Assembly: GCA_964481655.1 (NCBI GenBank)
Contig: CAYZVO010000017.1
Location: 1 to 64,000 of the forward strand
Origin: CALDOK01 sp964481655
GTDB taxonomy: Bacteria; Myxococcota_A; UBA796; JAFGLY01
Direction of reading: 5' to 3'
Length of the DNA stretch: 64,000 bases
The translations under genes and the position numbers were made by a program. Below, piece after piece: positions 24,216-32,045 of this stretch (positions are counted from its first letter, which is position 1; every line of letters starts with the position of its first letter). Under the pieces are notes generated by a model, which made no database searches, was not told the DNA's origin, and saw nothing but the letters and a program-made list of their open reading frames with translations.

Positions 24216-24230
24216 TGGCATCGAACTTGC
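24216..24230 (+). promoter_or_regulatory. Sigma-54 promoter (TGGCATCGAACTTGC)
   Basis: GG at 24217-24218 and GC at 24229-24230 with exactly 10 bp between. TGGCA and TTGC match the -24/-12 consensus. The expected start is near 24242. Confidence 0.75.
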
Positions 24231-24401
24231 GAGGGAGGTGGGTGAACTGTCTCCAGAGGACGTCCCTCCACCATGCCCACCAACCCAGACATCATCGCGC
24301 GTGGGGAAGTCCGGGGAAGGACCCGGGGACGCGCGCCGTGGCTGGGCGCGGGGATTCGGCATGGGCTACGTTCGCTGTGCCAATCCGTCGCCCGGGGAAC
24401 G

Positions 24402-25763
24402 ATGACCACGCAACACACCGTCGCCGACACCGAGTGGACCGCAGAGCATGGCAGCGACGCGGCCGTGTTCGTGCTGGCCCACCACCCCGATCCTGCGTTG
24501 GTCGGGCTGCGGCGGGTCCTGGGCGAGGGCGAACGCTGGGTCATCGGCCGAGGCCGCTCGGTGCTCGGCGCCGGGGTGCTCGACGATCCCCGGATCTCGG
24601 GAGAGCACGCGGTCATCGGCATGCGCCGCGGCGCGGTGGTGGTGCGGGACCTCGACAGCCGCAACGGCACCAAGGTCAACGGCGTCCGGGTCGACAGCTG
24701 TCAGCTGCACCCGGGCGACGTGCTGGGCCTCGGCTCGGCGGTCTGGGTGCTGTCCTCCGAGCCCGCGGAACGTCCTGCGCTGGCCGCCCCGAGCCAGGAG
24801 CTGGTGGGCGTGAGCTGGGCCCTGCACCGGGTGCAGCAGCAGATCGAGCAGGTCGCGCCCACCGACGCCACGGTGCTGGTCCTGGGCGAGCCCGGTGTGG
24901 GCAAGGAGCTTGTGGCCCGGGCGGTGCACGCCCAGAGCGGGCGGGCGGGCCAGCTGCTGAGCCTCAACTGCGGCGCCGTCAACGAGCAGCTGCTGCAGAG
25001 CGAGCTGTTCGGCCACGTGCGCGGCGCGTTCTCGGGTGCGGGCAAGGCCCGGCCGGGGCTGGTGGCCTCGGCGCGGGGCGGCACGCTGTTCCTGGACGAG
25101 ATCGGCGACGCCTCGCCGGGGCTGCAGGTCAGCCTGCTGCGCCTGCTCGAAAACGGCGAGTATCGCCCGGTGGGCTCGGATCGCGTCGAGCACGCCGAGG
25201 TCCGGGTGGTGGCCGCCACCAACCGCCTCGAGGCGGGGGCGGATCAGGGCCAGCTCCGCGCGGATCTGCACGGGCGCCTGTCCCGCTGGGTCATCCAGGT
25301 GCCGCCCTTGCGCCACCGACGCGAAGACATCCCCACACTCGCGGCCCACTTCGCCTCCGCCGGCCGCGGCGCGCCCACCCAGCTGGATCACCGCCTGGCC
25401 CTGGCCCTGTGCTTGCACGGCTGGCCCGGCAACGTGCGGGAGCTCGCGGCGGTCATCGAGCGGCTCATGGTGGAGTGCGGCGGCGTGGACAAGCTGCGCC
25501 CCAGCGCGGAGCAGCTCAAGCGGCTGGGCCTGGGCTCCCACCCGGCTCCCCGCCACACCCCCTCCCTGGGTGGCTCCAGCAGCCCGTCCTCTCCTCGCCC
25601 CGAGCGCCCCGACGCCGAGCGGCTCGAGGCGGCGTTCGTGGCTTGCGGTGGCAGCATGAAAGCCCTGGCCAACCGGCTGGGGGTCGGGCGCAACACCCTG
25701 TATCGCTGGTTCGCGGCGGCGGGGCTCGATCCCAAGCAGCTCCGGGAGACCCACGGGCTCTGA
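24402..25763 (+). CDS. FHA-domain sigma-54-dependent transcriptional activator
   Basis: A 453-residue enhancer-binding protein. The FHA domain (about 30-118) has RISGEH and SRNGT, which bind phosphothreonine. The AAA+ domain (about 133-355) has Walker A GEPGVGKE (162-169), the sigma-54 contact loop GAFSGA (208-213, usually GAFTGA), Walker B LFLDEIGD and WPGNVREL. The Fis-type helix-turn-helix is at about 407-445 (MKALANRLGVGRNTLYRWF). It is probably activated by phosphopeptides made by the Ser/Thr kinases. GGGGAA lies just before 24402; an ATG at 24273 fits the promoter distance too, but the added N-terminus is Arg/Gly-rich and looks non-coding. Confidence 0.93.
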   Translation: MTTQHTVADTEWTAEHGSDAAVFVLAHHPDPALVGLRRVLGEGERWVIGRGRSVLGAGVLDDPRISGEHAVIGMRRGAVVVRDLDSRNGTKVNGVRVDSCQLHPGDVLGLGSAVWVLSSEPAERPALAAPSQELVGVSWALHRVQQQIEQVAPTDATVLVLGEPGVGKELVARAVHAQSGRAGQLLSLNCGAVNEQLLQSELFGHVRGAFSGAGKARPGLVASARGGTLFLDEIGDASPGLQVSLLRLLENGEYRPVGSDRVEHAEVRVVAATNRLEAGADQGQLRADLHGRLSRWVIQVPPLRHRREDIPTLAAHFASAGRGAPTQLDHRLALALCLHGWPGNVRELAAVIERLMVECGGVDKLRPSAEQLKRLGLGSHPAPRHTPSLGGSSSPSSPRPERPDAERLEAAFVACGGSMKALANRLGVGRNTLYRWFAAAGLDPKQLRETHGL

Positions 25764-25769
25764 TTCGGG

Positions 25770-25815
25770 TGTCCCACCCGTGTTCCACCCCCGCCCACGG
25801 TGTCCCACGGGACAC
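25770..25815 (+). promoter_or_regulatory. Upstream activator sites (GTGTCCCACGGGACAC palindrome)
   Basis: TGTCCCA (25770-25776), TGTTCCA (25781-25787) and the perfect palindrome GTGTCCC-AC-GGGACAC (25800-25815), 67-112 bp upstream of a sigma-54 promoter. This is the best-preserved copy of the shared site. Confidence 0.7.
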
Positions 25816-25881
25816 TGGCGGGCGGCGTGAAATGCGTCATAAACCCGCTGTGGACGGGATCGTGCGCGTTCCTGACCGGGT

Positions 25882-25896
25882 TGGCACGCGGCTTGC
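25882..25896 (+). promoter_or_regulatory. Consensus sigma-54 promoter (TGGCACGCGGCTTGC)
   Basis: TTGGCACG-N4-TTGC is a full match to the sigma-54 consensus, GG and GC 10 bp apart. The start site should fall near 25908, about 23 nt before the ATG at 25931. Confidence 0.85.
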
Positions 25897-25930
25897 GAAT
25901 GCATGGGGTGTCCCCTGTCGGAGCCCTCAC

Positions 25931-26545
25931 ATGTCCCCTGCGCTGCGCTCGTTGGATCTCCCCGCCACCTTCACGCCGCGGATCCTGCTGCCCCTCCCCA
26001 TGCTCATGGGGGTCCCCAGCCCGACCTGCCCCCACTGCGGAGCCGAGCCCGTGAGCCTCGAGCAGCCGCGGACCTTCCGCTGCGGTGCCAGCTGGTCCAG
26101 CGCTGACGGAGCCGCCCCCTGTGGGTCGCCCCCTGCGGCACTGGTGCTCGGACATCTGCGGGCCTGGTGCCGGGACCACGAGCTGTTCGAGGCGGCGGCC
26201 TACCTGCGGCGCCACGCCCCCGAGGCCGATCCGGGCACCGGGCCCGATGTGCTCGGCTGGCTGCTGCCCATCGGTGTCACCACCATGCCCCCCCTGGTCT
26301 GCCCCTGCTGCAGCGCCCCGGTCCGAGGCCGGAGCATGGGCTGCCGCCACTACGCCTGCGGCTGCATGGTGCTCCGGGTCCCCGACCGCACCGCCAGCGA
26401 GGGCGGCTGGATCGCGGTCATGCCCTGCCAGCAGCCTGGCTTCGAGCTGCTGCTCGAGGCCGTCGCGATGCTGCCGGACAACCCGCTGAACGCTTCGCGG
26501 CGCCGCACCCTGCTGGCGCTGCTGCACAAGGGGGCCTGGATCTAG
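25931..26545 (+). CDS. Two-zinc-ribbon protein in a sigma-54 regulon
   Basis: A 204-residue protein with two cysteine clusters: CPHCGAE...CGAS...CG near 33-65 and CPCCSAP...GCRHYACGC near 119-139, each able to hold a zinc ion. The rest is helical and not recognised. GGAG lies 7 nt before the ATG. Directly upstream are a consensus sigma-54 promoter and activator palindromes, and upstream of those the activator gene itself, so it is a probable direct target. Nucleic-acid binding or protein bridging is plausible; no catalytic motif is seen. Confidence 0.65.
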   Translation: MSPALRSLDLPATFTPRILLPLPMLMGVPSPTCPHCGAEPVSLEQPRTFRCGASWSSADGAAPCGSPPAALVLGHLRAWCRDHELFEAAAYLRRHAPEADPGTGPDVLGWLLPIGVTTMPPLVCPCCSAPVRGRSMGCRHYACGCMVLRVPDRTASEGGWIAVMPCQQPGFELLLEAVAMLPDNPLNASRRRTLLALLHKGAWI

Positions 26546-26559
26546 TCGCGGAGCAGAGC

Positions 26560-26845
26560 ACCCCGACTTGGCGCGTGAGGCGCCAACGCTCGCCCCTCCG
26601 CCCCCGGAGCGCCCCGACTTGGCGCGTGAGGCGCCAACGCTCGACGCTCCGCCCTCGGAGCGCCCACCCTTGGCGCCCTGGACGCCAACGCTCGCCACTC
26701 AGCCCCCGGAGCCGCCACCCTTGGCGCGTGAGGCGCCAACGCTCGCCCTTCCGCCCCCGGAGCGCCCCGACTTGGCGCGTGAGGCGCCAACACTCACCAC
26801 TCCGCCCCCGGAGCGCCCCGACTTGGCGCCTACGGCGCTCCCCGC
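26560..26845. repeat. Six copies of a 51-bp hairpin repeat between convergent genes
   Basis: Cores begin at 26568, 26619, 26670, 26721, 26772 and 26823, spaced exactly 51 bp. Copies 1, 2, 4 and 5 hold the perfect hairpin TTGGCGC-GTGAG-GCGCCAA; copy 3 keeps a 6-bp stem with a changed loop; copy 6 is degenerate. Flanking GAGCG and CGCTC can extend the stem. 51 is a multiple of three, so a 17-residue repeat can be read, but it runs into both neighbours' ends and is not coding-like. It lies between two convergent stop codons, so termination is a possible role. Confidence 0.88.
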
Positions 26846-29800
26846 CTACTCCTCCAGCGCTGCCACGATCCGCTTCACCTCGTCCAGCATGGCCTGCTTC
26901 TCCGATCCGGTGACGCGCCAGGGCATGTCCACCACGTCGCCGCCGTCGAGGTCGCCGTCGCCCAGGAAGGTGCCGCCCAGCATGGAGAGGTAGTCGGGCA
27001 GGGCGTCGATGCGGTTGGCCGCGGCCCACATGCGGGCCCAGCCCTTGACGGTGGCCTCGGGGTTGTAGCCGCCGCCGCCCAGCATGAGCAGGTGAGGAGC
27101 GAAGCTCCGGATGTGCTCGATGGCGTGGGCCATGCCGTTGTTGGTCAGCTGCAGGTGGGAGAGGGGATCGGTGCGGTGCATGTCTGCGCCGACCACCACC
27201 ACGCAGGTGGTGGGCTCGAAGGCCAGGACCCGATCCACGATGACGTCGTCGAAGGCCTTCTGGAAGACCTCGTCGTCGGCCCCCGACGGCAGGGGCACGT
27301 TCAGCGTGTAGCCCTCGCCCGGGCCCTCGCCGCGCTCGTGCTCGAAGCCCTTCCAGGGGTACAGGGTCTTGCCGGACTCGTGGATGGAGACGGTCAGCAC
27401 CCGGTCGTCCCGCCAGTAGGTGTCCTGCACGCCGTTGCCGTGGTGGGCGTCGATGTCGATGTAGGCCACCCGGTGCCCGGCGGCGAGCAGGGCGTCGATG
27501 GCGATGATGGCGTCGTTGACGTAGCAGAAGCCCTCGGCGTGGGCGCGGCCGGAGTGGTGCATGCCCCCCAGGGGATTGAACACCAGGTTGGCGCTCTGCT
27601 CGAGGATGAGCCGCACGCCGGTCATGGTGGCACTGCAGTACAGCTCCACGTACTCGGCGAGCCCGGGGAAGACGGGGCACTCTTCGGTGCCCAGGCCGTA
27701 CTCGAGCAGGGACAGGTCGATCTCGCCGCGGGAGGCCCGCTGGATGGCGGCCCAGAAGCCCGGATCCACAGAGCCGGCCAGGGCGGTGGGGGGCAGGGGT
27801 TCGGGCATCTCGACCCGCATCCAGGGCTCCGACAGCCAGTCCTGCTTCTTGAGCAGATCGTACAGCGCCCGGGCCCTGCCGGGCTCGAACGGGTGGTTGT
27901 CCGATAGCTTGAAGTCGGCGAACTCGGGGCTGTGGATCAGGATGGCGTCCTTGGGGCGGCCGCGGTCCACGGGGCTGAACTGCACGGTGTAGGTGCGCAG
28001 CCCGGCCTCGTGGCGGACCTTGGCGGTGGGCCAGGCCCGATCCAGCATGTGGCGCATGGGCATGTTGTCCTGCAGGACCTCGGCGTACAGGCCGTGGAGG
28101 CCGCGGGCATAGGCCACGTGGATCAGGTAGTTCGCCAGGAACTTGCCCAGGCCGTGGCCCTGGAAGTCGTCGTGCACCAGGATGTCGAACTCGCCCATGC
28201 GGTTGACGGGGTTGTACAGGCAGCGGCCCTCGCAGATGATGCGCCGGTTGCCCCGGGGACCCACCAGCCCCACGATGGCCATGTCCTTCGAGTAGTCGAT
28301 GTTGGTCATGGCCATCAGCGTGGAACGCGACAGCGAGTTGAGGCTCGCGTGCCAGCGCATCCGCACGGTCTCGGGGGACAGCCCGTGGAACAGCTGCTGG
28401 ATGCGGCGCACGTCCGAGGGCTTGACCGGCCTGAAGAAGACCTCGAGGTCCCCGCGGAAGCTGCGGGTGGTCTCGTAGTGGTGGGGGTAGACGCAGCCGT
28501 GCTCCGGCTGCACGCCCTGGTCCTGGGCCACCATGCAGGCGGCCTTGGCCTGCTCCATCAGGGCCTGGCGGTGGCGGGGGTGGGCCACGGAGATGAGGGC
28601 CACGGCCCGCTCGCGCAGGGACAGCCCGCGCAGGTGCACCGATCCGTACTCGGTGACCACGATGTCCACCTTGGAGCGGGGCAGGAACACGCCGCGGCCG
28701 CTGCCGTCGGCCACGATGCGGGAGGTGCCGGTCTCGGGGTCCACCGACGGCAGGGCCAGCACCACCAGGCCCCCCTCGGAGCGGGAGGCGCCCTCGATGT
28801 AGTCCAGGGCCGCGCCCAGGCTGCCGCGCTTGGAGCTGGCCACGGTGCCGTGGATGCGGGCCTTGCCCGACAGGTCCATCTCCTCGACCTCGAGCACCGC
28901 CACCGCGCCGGGGTTCTGGCCGATCACGTGGGGATCGTTGACGTGATCCACCGGGTGCAGCTCGACGGCCGGGTTCTGGTGCAGGGCCTGGTACAGGGCC
29001 GCGTCGCCGTGGGCGGTGGTGGCCACGGTGCGGCCGCGGTGCACGGTCTTGGTGCGGTTGGTGACCGCGCCGGCGTGGATCAGGCGCAGCAGATCCGTGG
29101 TGAGCACGTCGGTGTGGATGCCCAGGTCCGTGCGCTGCTCGAGGAAGCGCATGGTGGCCGAGGAGACCGCGCTGCGGCCGAAGTGCAGGACGGCGCCGTC
29201 GCGGATGATGTCGGCCACCAGCCGGCCGATGGTCACGGAGACCGGGTCGGGGAGCTCCGTCTCCACCTCGATGAGGGGGGCGTGGCCCTCGACCAGCAGG
29301 TGCAGCTGGTCCACGTGTACCCGGGCGTCGCCGTGGGTCACGGGCATCCGATCGTTGACCTGGGCGATCACCAGCCCGGCGTGCTCCACGGCGGCCAGCC
29401 CGGCGTCCACGGCGATGCCCAGGCTGCAGGAGCCCATGGCGTCGGGGGGGCTGACCTGCACCAGGGCCACGTCGATGTTCACGATGCCGTTGGCCATGGC
29501 CCGCGGCAGCTCGGTGACGCTCATTGGCGTGTAGTCGGCGCGGCCCTCGCGCACGGCCTCTTCCATGCCGCGACCCACGAAGAAGGTGTTCAGGCGGACG
29601 TTGGCCGCCAGCTTGGGATCGGCGAAGGTGCTCTCGCCCAGGCCGAGCAGGTGGATCACCACGACGTCCCGCAGCGCCGTGACCCGGGCGCGGAGCGCGG
29701 CGGTCAGCGCGGTGGGCTCGGCGGGGCCGCTGCCGATGTAGATCGTCTGGCCACTGCGGACCCGATCGATCGCCTCGGCCGCGCTCAGCAACTTCTGCGC

Positions 29801-29860
29801 GTAGCGCTCCCGCCAGGGGCGCACCGCTCCGCTGTTCCTCGGCCTGGTCAGCTCGTTCAT
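26846..29860 (-). CDS. Three-domain fusion: CoA-transferase, GNAT acetyltransferase, histone-deacetylase-like
   Basis: A 1004-residue cytoplasmic protein. Residues 10-460 are an acetyl-CoA hydrolase/CoA-transferase (YIGSGPAEP; LEVEEMDLSGK; VTEYGSVHLRGL). Residues 475-630 are a GNAT domain with acetyl-CoA loop FQGHGLGKFL. Residues 640-960 are an HDAC/AcuC-like deacetylase with all key residues: tandem His768-His769 (GGMHHSG), zinc ligands Asp804 and His806 (DIDAHHGNG) and Asp893 (GADMHRTD), and Tyr932 (GGGGYN). CoA-transferase/GNAT fusions are known; the third domain is the unusual part. One chain could generate or consume acetyl-CoA, acetylate lysines and remove the acetyl group. The start follows GGAG, which is inside a hairpin. 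Confidence 0.93.
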   Translation of the reverse strand: MNELTRPRNSGAVRPWRERYAQKLLSAAEAIDRVRSGQTIYIGSGPAEPTALTAALRARVTALRDVVVIHLLGLGESTFADPKLAANVRLNTFFVGRGMEEAVREGRADYTPMSVTELPRAMANGIVNIDVALVQVSPPDAMGSCSLGIAVDAGLAAVEHAGLVIAQVNDRMPVTHGDARVHVDQLHLLVEGHAPLIEVETELPDPVSVTIGRLVADIIRDGAVLHFGRSAVSSATMRFLEQRTDLGIHTDVLTTDLLRLIHAGAVTNRTKTVHRGRTVATTAHGDAALYQALHQNPAVELHPVDHVNDPHVIGQNPGAVAVLEVEEMDLSGKARIHGTVASSKRGSLGAALDYIEGASRSEGGLVVLALPSVDPETGTSRIVADGSGRGVFLPRSKVDIVVTEYGSVHLRGLSLRERAVALISVAHPRHRQALMEQAKAACMVAQDQGVQPEHGCVYPHHYETTRSFRGDLEVFFRPVKPSDVRRIQQLFHGLSPETVRMRWHASLNSLSRSTLMAMTNIDYSKDMAIVGLVGPRGNRRIICEGRCLYNPVNRMGEFDILVHDDFQGHGLGKFLANYLIHVAYARGLHGLYAEVLQDNMPMRHMLDRAWPTAKVRHEAGLRTYTVQFSPVDRGRPKDAILIHSPEFADFKLSDNHPFEPGRARALYDLLKKQDWLSEPWMRVEMPEPLPPTALAGSVDPGFWAAIQRASRGEIDLSLLEYGLGTEECPVFPGLAEYVELYCSATMTGVRLILEQSANLVFNPLGGMHHSGRAHAEGFCYVNDAIIAIDALLAAGHRVAYIDIDAHHGNGVQDTYWRDDRVLTVSIHESGKTLYPWKGFEHERGEGPGEGYTLNVPLPSGADDEVFQKAFDDVIVDRVLAFEPTTCVVVVGADMHRTDPLSHLQLTNNGMAHAIEHIRSFAPHLLMLGGGGYNPEATVKGWARMWAAANRIDALPDYLSMLGGTFLGDGDLDGGDVVDMPWRVTGSEKQAMLDEVKRIVAALEE

Positions 29861-29884
29861 CGCTCACTCCGCCATCTGCGGAGT
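29861..29884 (-). promoter_or_regulatory. Hairpin covering the ribosome-binding site of the fusion gene
   Basis: On the minus strand ACTCCGC-AGATG-GCGGAGT is a perfect 7-bp stem with a 5-nt loop. The GGAG in the 3' arm is the only Shine-Dalgarno, 6 nt before the ATG at 29860. Folding would hide it. No riboswitch family is recognised; the rest of 29885-29983 shows nothing further. Confidence 0.55.
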
Positions 29885-29983
29885 CAGGCATGTCCCCGCC
29901 CCCCGGCGAGGGCAAGGGAGAAGGCGTGGAAACGTGACCTGGGAGACCTGTTGCGCGGGCGTCGGCCCGCGGTCATCACCCGG

Positions 29984-31897
29984 CTACTCGCAGAAGGGCC
30001 CGGGCCAGATCAGGTCGTTGTTCCGCTCCTCGCACTCGAGATCGTCGCTCGAGATGACGAAGACCATGGAGTCCGCGCCCTGGACATCCGAGGCGGCCAG
30101 CTCGATCTGGCGGGACTCTTCGTACCAGCCGGTCAGCAGGCTCGGGGGCAGGGTGATGGTGGTCAGCAGGGTGTCGGTGCTGCCGGTGCGCTTGTAGACC
30201 TCGACGGTGGCGGGCACGTCCAGATCCACCGCGCCCTGGTTGCCGGCGTGCAGCCAGAAGACGATGCGGTTCTCGTCGCAGTCGATCTCGCAGAGATCGC
30301 CCATGGCCAGGGTCAGGTCCGGGGCGGAGGTGCCGTCGCCGGCGGTCATGTCGCCGGAGCGGAAGTTGTTGTAGTCCAGCCAGTTCAGATCGGCCGTGGC
30401 GGGCACGGTGCCGTCGTCTTCCACGTTGGTGATGTGGTAGGCGTGCTGGTTCCAGACCTTGCGGCCGGGGCGCCAGGAGTTGTCGGCGTCGCCGAAGACG
30501 TGGATGCCGGTGTAGCTGCCGTACTGGGCGGTGTTGGGCACCACGATCTCGGCGTGGCCGTCACCGTCGACGTCGGCGATCGTCGGGTACTCCAGCCAGG
30601 TGCCGTTCGAGTGCTCGGCGCTCTCGAGCTTGACCGAGCCGTCCACGCCGTTGAAGACCCACAGACGGGTCTGGTCGGCGTAGACCACCTCGGCCACGCC
30701 GTCGCCCTCGAAGTCGAAGACCGCGGAGCCGGTGTTGCCCGAGGAGCTGTCGTCGGTGGTCTTCTGCCACAGGATGCTGCCGTCGGGGTCGAACACCGAG
30801 TACTGGGAGCCCGAGGCCACGCCGATCTCTGGCTCGCCGTCGCCGTCGTAGTCGGCCACGGTGGGCGGGCCGCCGTAGTAGCTCGAGCTGGCGCCGGGGA
30901 TGCTCTTGGTCCACAGCACGGTGCCGTCGGTGTCCTGCAGCCGCATCTGGCCGTTGCCCGAGACCGCGATCTCGGCCTGGCCGTCGCCGTCGAAGTCCGC
31001 CACCGCGGGGTAGCCGTCGAGCTGGCCGTTGTACCACTTGGCGCTGCCGTCCATGTTGTACAGGGCGTTGCCCACCACGACCTCCTGCTGGCCGTCGCCG
31101 TCGACGTCCACGGCGAAGGAGCAGGAGCCCACGTTGTTGTCGTTGACGCCGCCGAAGCCGTAGTTGCCCTTGCCGATGATGTTGCCGCTCGAGTCGAGGA
31201 TCGCGCGCCCGGCGATGATCTCCGGGTCGCCGTCGCCGTTCATGTCCGAGATGGCCGGGACGTCGGAGACGCCGTCGATGTGGCCGGACAGGCCGCTCAT
31301 GGTCCACTTGATGGAGCCGTCGTGCTCGAAGGCCACCGCCCCGGAGGGGGTCAGGGAGACGATCTCGACGATGCCGTCGCCGTCGATGTCGGCGCAGGCC
31401 GCGCCGCCGGTGCCCTGGATGCCCGCCCCGGTCTTGCTCCAGTGCTCCGCGCCGCCGTCACCGGACATGGCCCGCAAGACACCGCCGGAGGTGTAGGAGC
31501 TCGAGCCGTAGGACACCAGGATGATGTCGGGGGTGTCCTCGTCGTCGATGACGCCGTCGCTGTTGTCGTCGGTGACCTGGCAGACGATGGGCTGGGTCAT
31601 CACCTGGTTGCTGCTGGCGTCCACCGACCAGGTGGACTTGTACCATTCGACCACGGGGTTGAAGCTGCCCGTCTCGACCTCGTTCTCGCAGTCGGCGTCG
31701 GTGGAGGTCTCGTAGCCGGCGATGGTCTGGTCCTCGCAGTCCTCCTCGACGGGCTCGCTGTCCTGGGGCCGCTCGGAGTCGCGGGTCTCCGGGTCGCCCG
31801 AGTCGCCCTTGATGGGGTCCTCGAGCTCGTGCACGTCGTACTCGCTGCAGTTCACGCCCATGTTCACGAGCAGCAGGACGGGGAGCAGAGCACGCAT
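29984..31897 (-). CDS. FG-GAP/VCBS beta-propeller lipoprotein
   Basis: A 637-residue lipoprotein: signal with GVNC as probable lipobox, an acidic linker, then about seven FG-GAP/VCBS repeats with Ca-binding loops (ADIDGDGIVEIV, DMNGDGDPEIIAG, VDVDGDGQQEVVVG, DFDGDGQAEIAV, DYDGDGEPEIGV, DVDGDGHAEIVV), and a C-terminal beta domain (about 530-637) with paired cysteines. It should form a surface propeller for binding. GGAGG lies 5-7 nt before the ATG; the longer open frame to 32020 is not credible. It is divergent from the kinase at 32046. Confidence 0.88.
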   Translation of the reverse strand: MRALLPVLLLVNMGVNCSEYDVHELEDPIKGDSGDPETRDSERPQDSEPVEEDCEDQTIAGYETSTDADCENEVETGSFNPVVEWYKSTWSVDASSNQVMTQPIVCQVTDDNSDGVIDDEDTPDIILVSYGSSSYTSGGVLRAMSGDGGAEHWSKTGAGIQGTGGAACADIDGDGIVEIVSLTPSGAVAFEHDGSIKWTMSGLSGHIDGVSDVPAISDMNGDGDPEIIAGRAILDSSGNIIGKGNYGFGGVNDNNVGSCSFAVDVDGDGQQEVVVGNALYNMDGSAKWYNGQLDGYPAVADFDGDGQAEIAVSGNGQMRLQDTDGTVLWTKSIPGASSSYYGGPPTVADYDGDGEPEIGVASGSQYSVFDPDGSILWQKTTDDSSSGNTGSAVFDFEGDGVAEVVYADQTRLWVFNGVDGSVKLESAEHSNGTWLEYPTIADVDGDGHAEIVVPNTAQYGSYTGIHVFGDADNSWRPGRKVWNQHAYHITNVEDDGTVPATADLNWLDYNNFRSGDMTAGDGTSAPDLTLAMGDLCEIDCDENRIVFWLHAGNQGAVDLDVPATVEVYKRTGSTDTLLTTITLPPSLLTGWYEESRQIELAASDVQGADSMVFVISSDDLECEERNNDLIWPGPFCE

Positions 31898-31932
31898 GGG
31901 GGCCTCCAGCGACGGCGGGCGCGACGGTCTGC

Positions 31933-31941
31933 AGGGTAGCA
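31933..31941 (-). promoter_or_regulatory. Extended -10 element (TGCTACCCT)
   Basis: TGCTACCCT on the minus strand, 35 nt upstream of the start at 31897. The same nine bases precede the lipoprotein gene at 42353. Confidence 0.4.
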
Positions 31942-32045
31942 CGGGTGATCCCCGTTGGTGCCCGTGCCTGTGCGGGCATTTGACGTGCGCGCACCCCCTG
32001 GACCATGCTAGCCGAACCATCGACCCCTAGATCGCGCGCGCTCAC

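Noticed and set aside
26568..26993. A plus-strand ORF with 17-residue Pro/Arg-rich repeats
   Set aside because: The 51-bp period makes the repeats in frame by chance, but the sequence is fixed by a hairpin, the ORF runs antisense into the deacetylase gene, and no ribosome site is seen.
29984..32020. Upstream extension of the FG-GAP lipoprotein
   Set aside because: It would put 41 residues before a clear signal peptide and overlaps the divergent promoter region.
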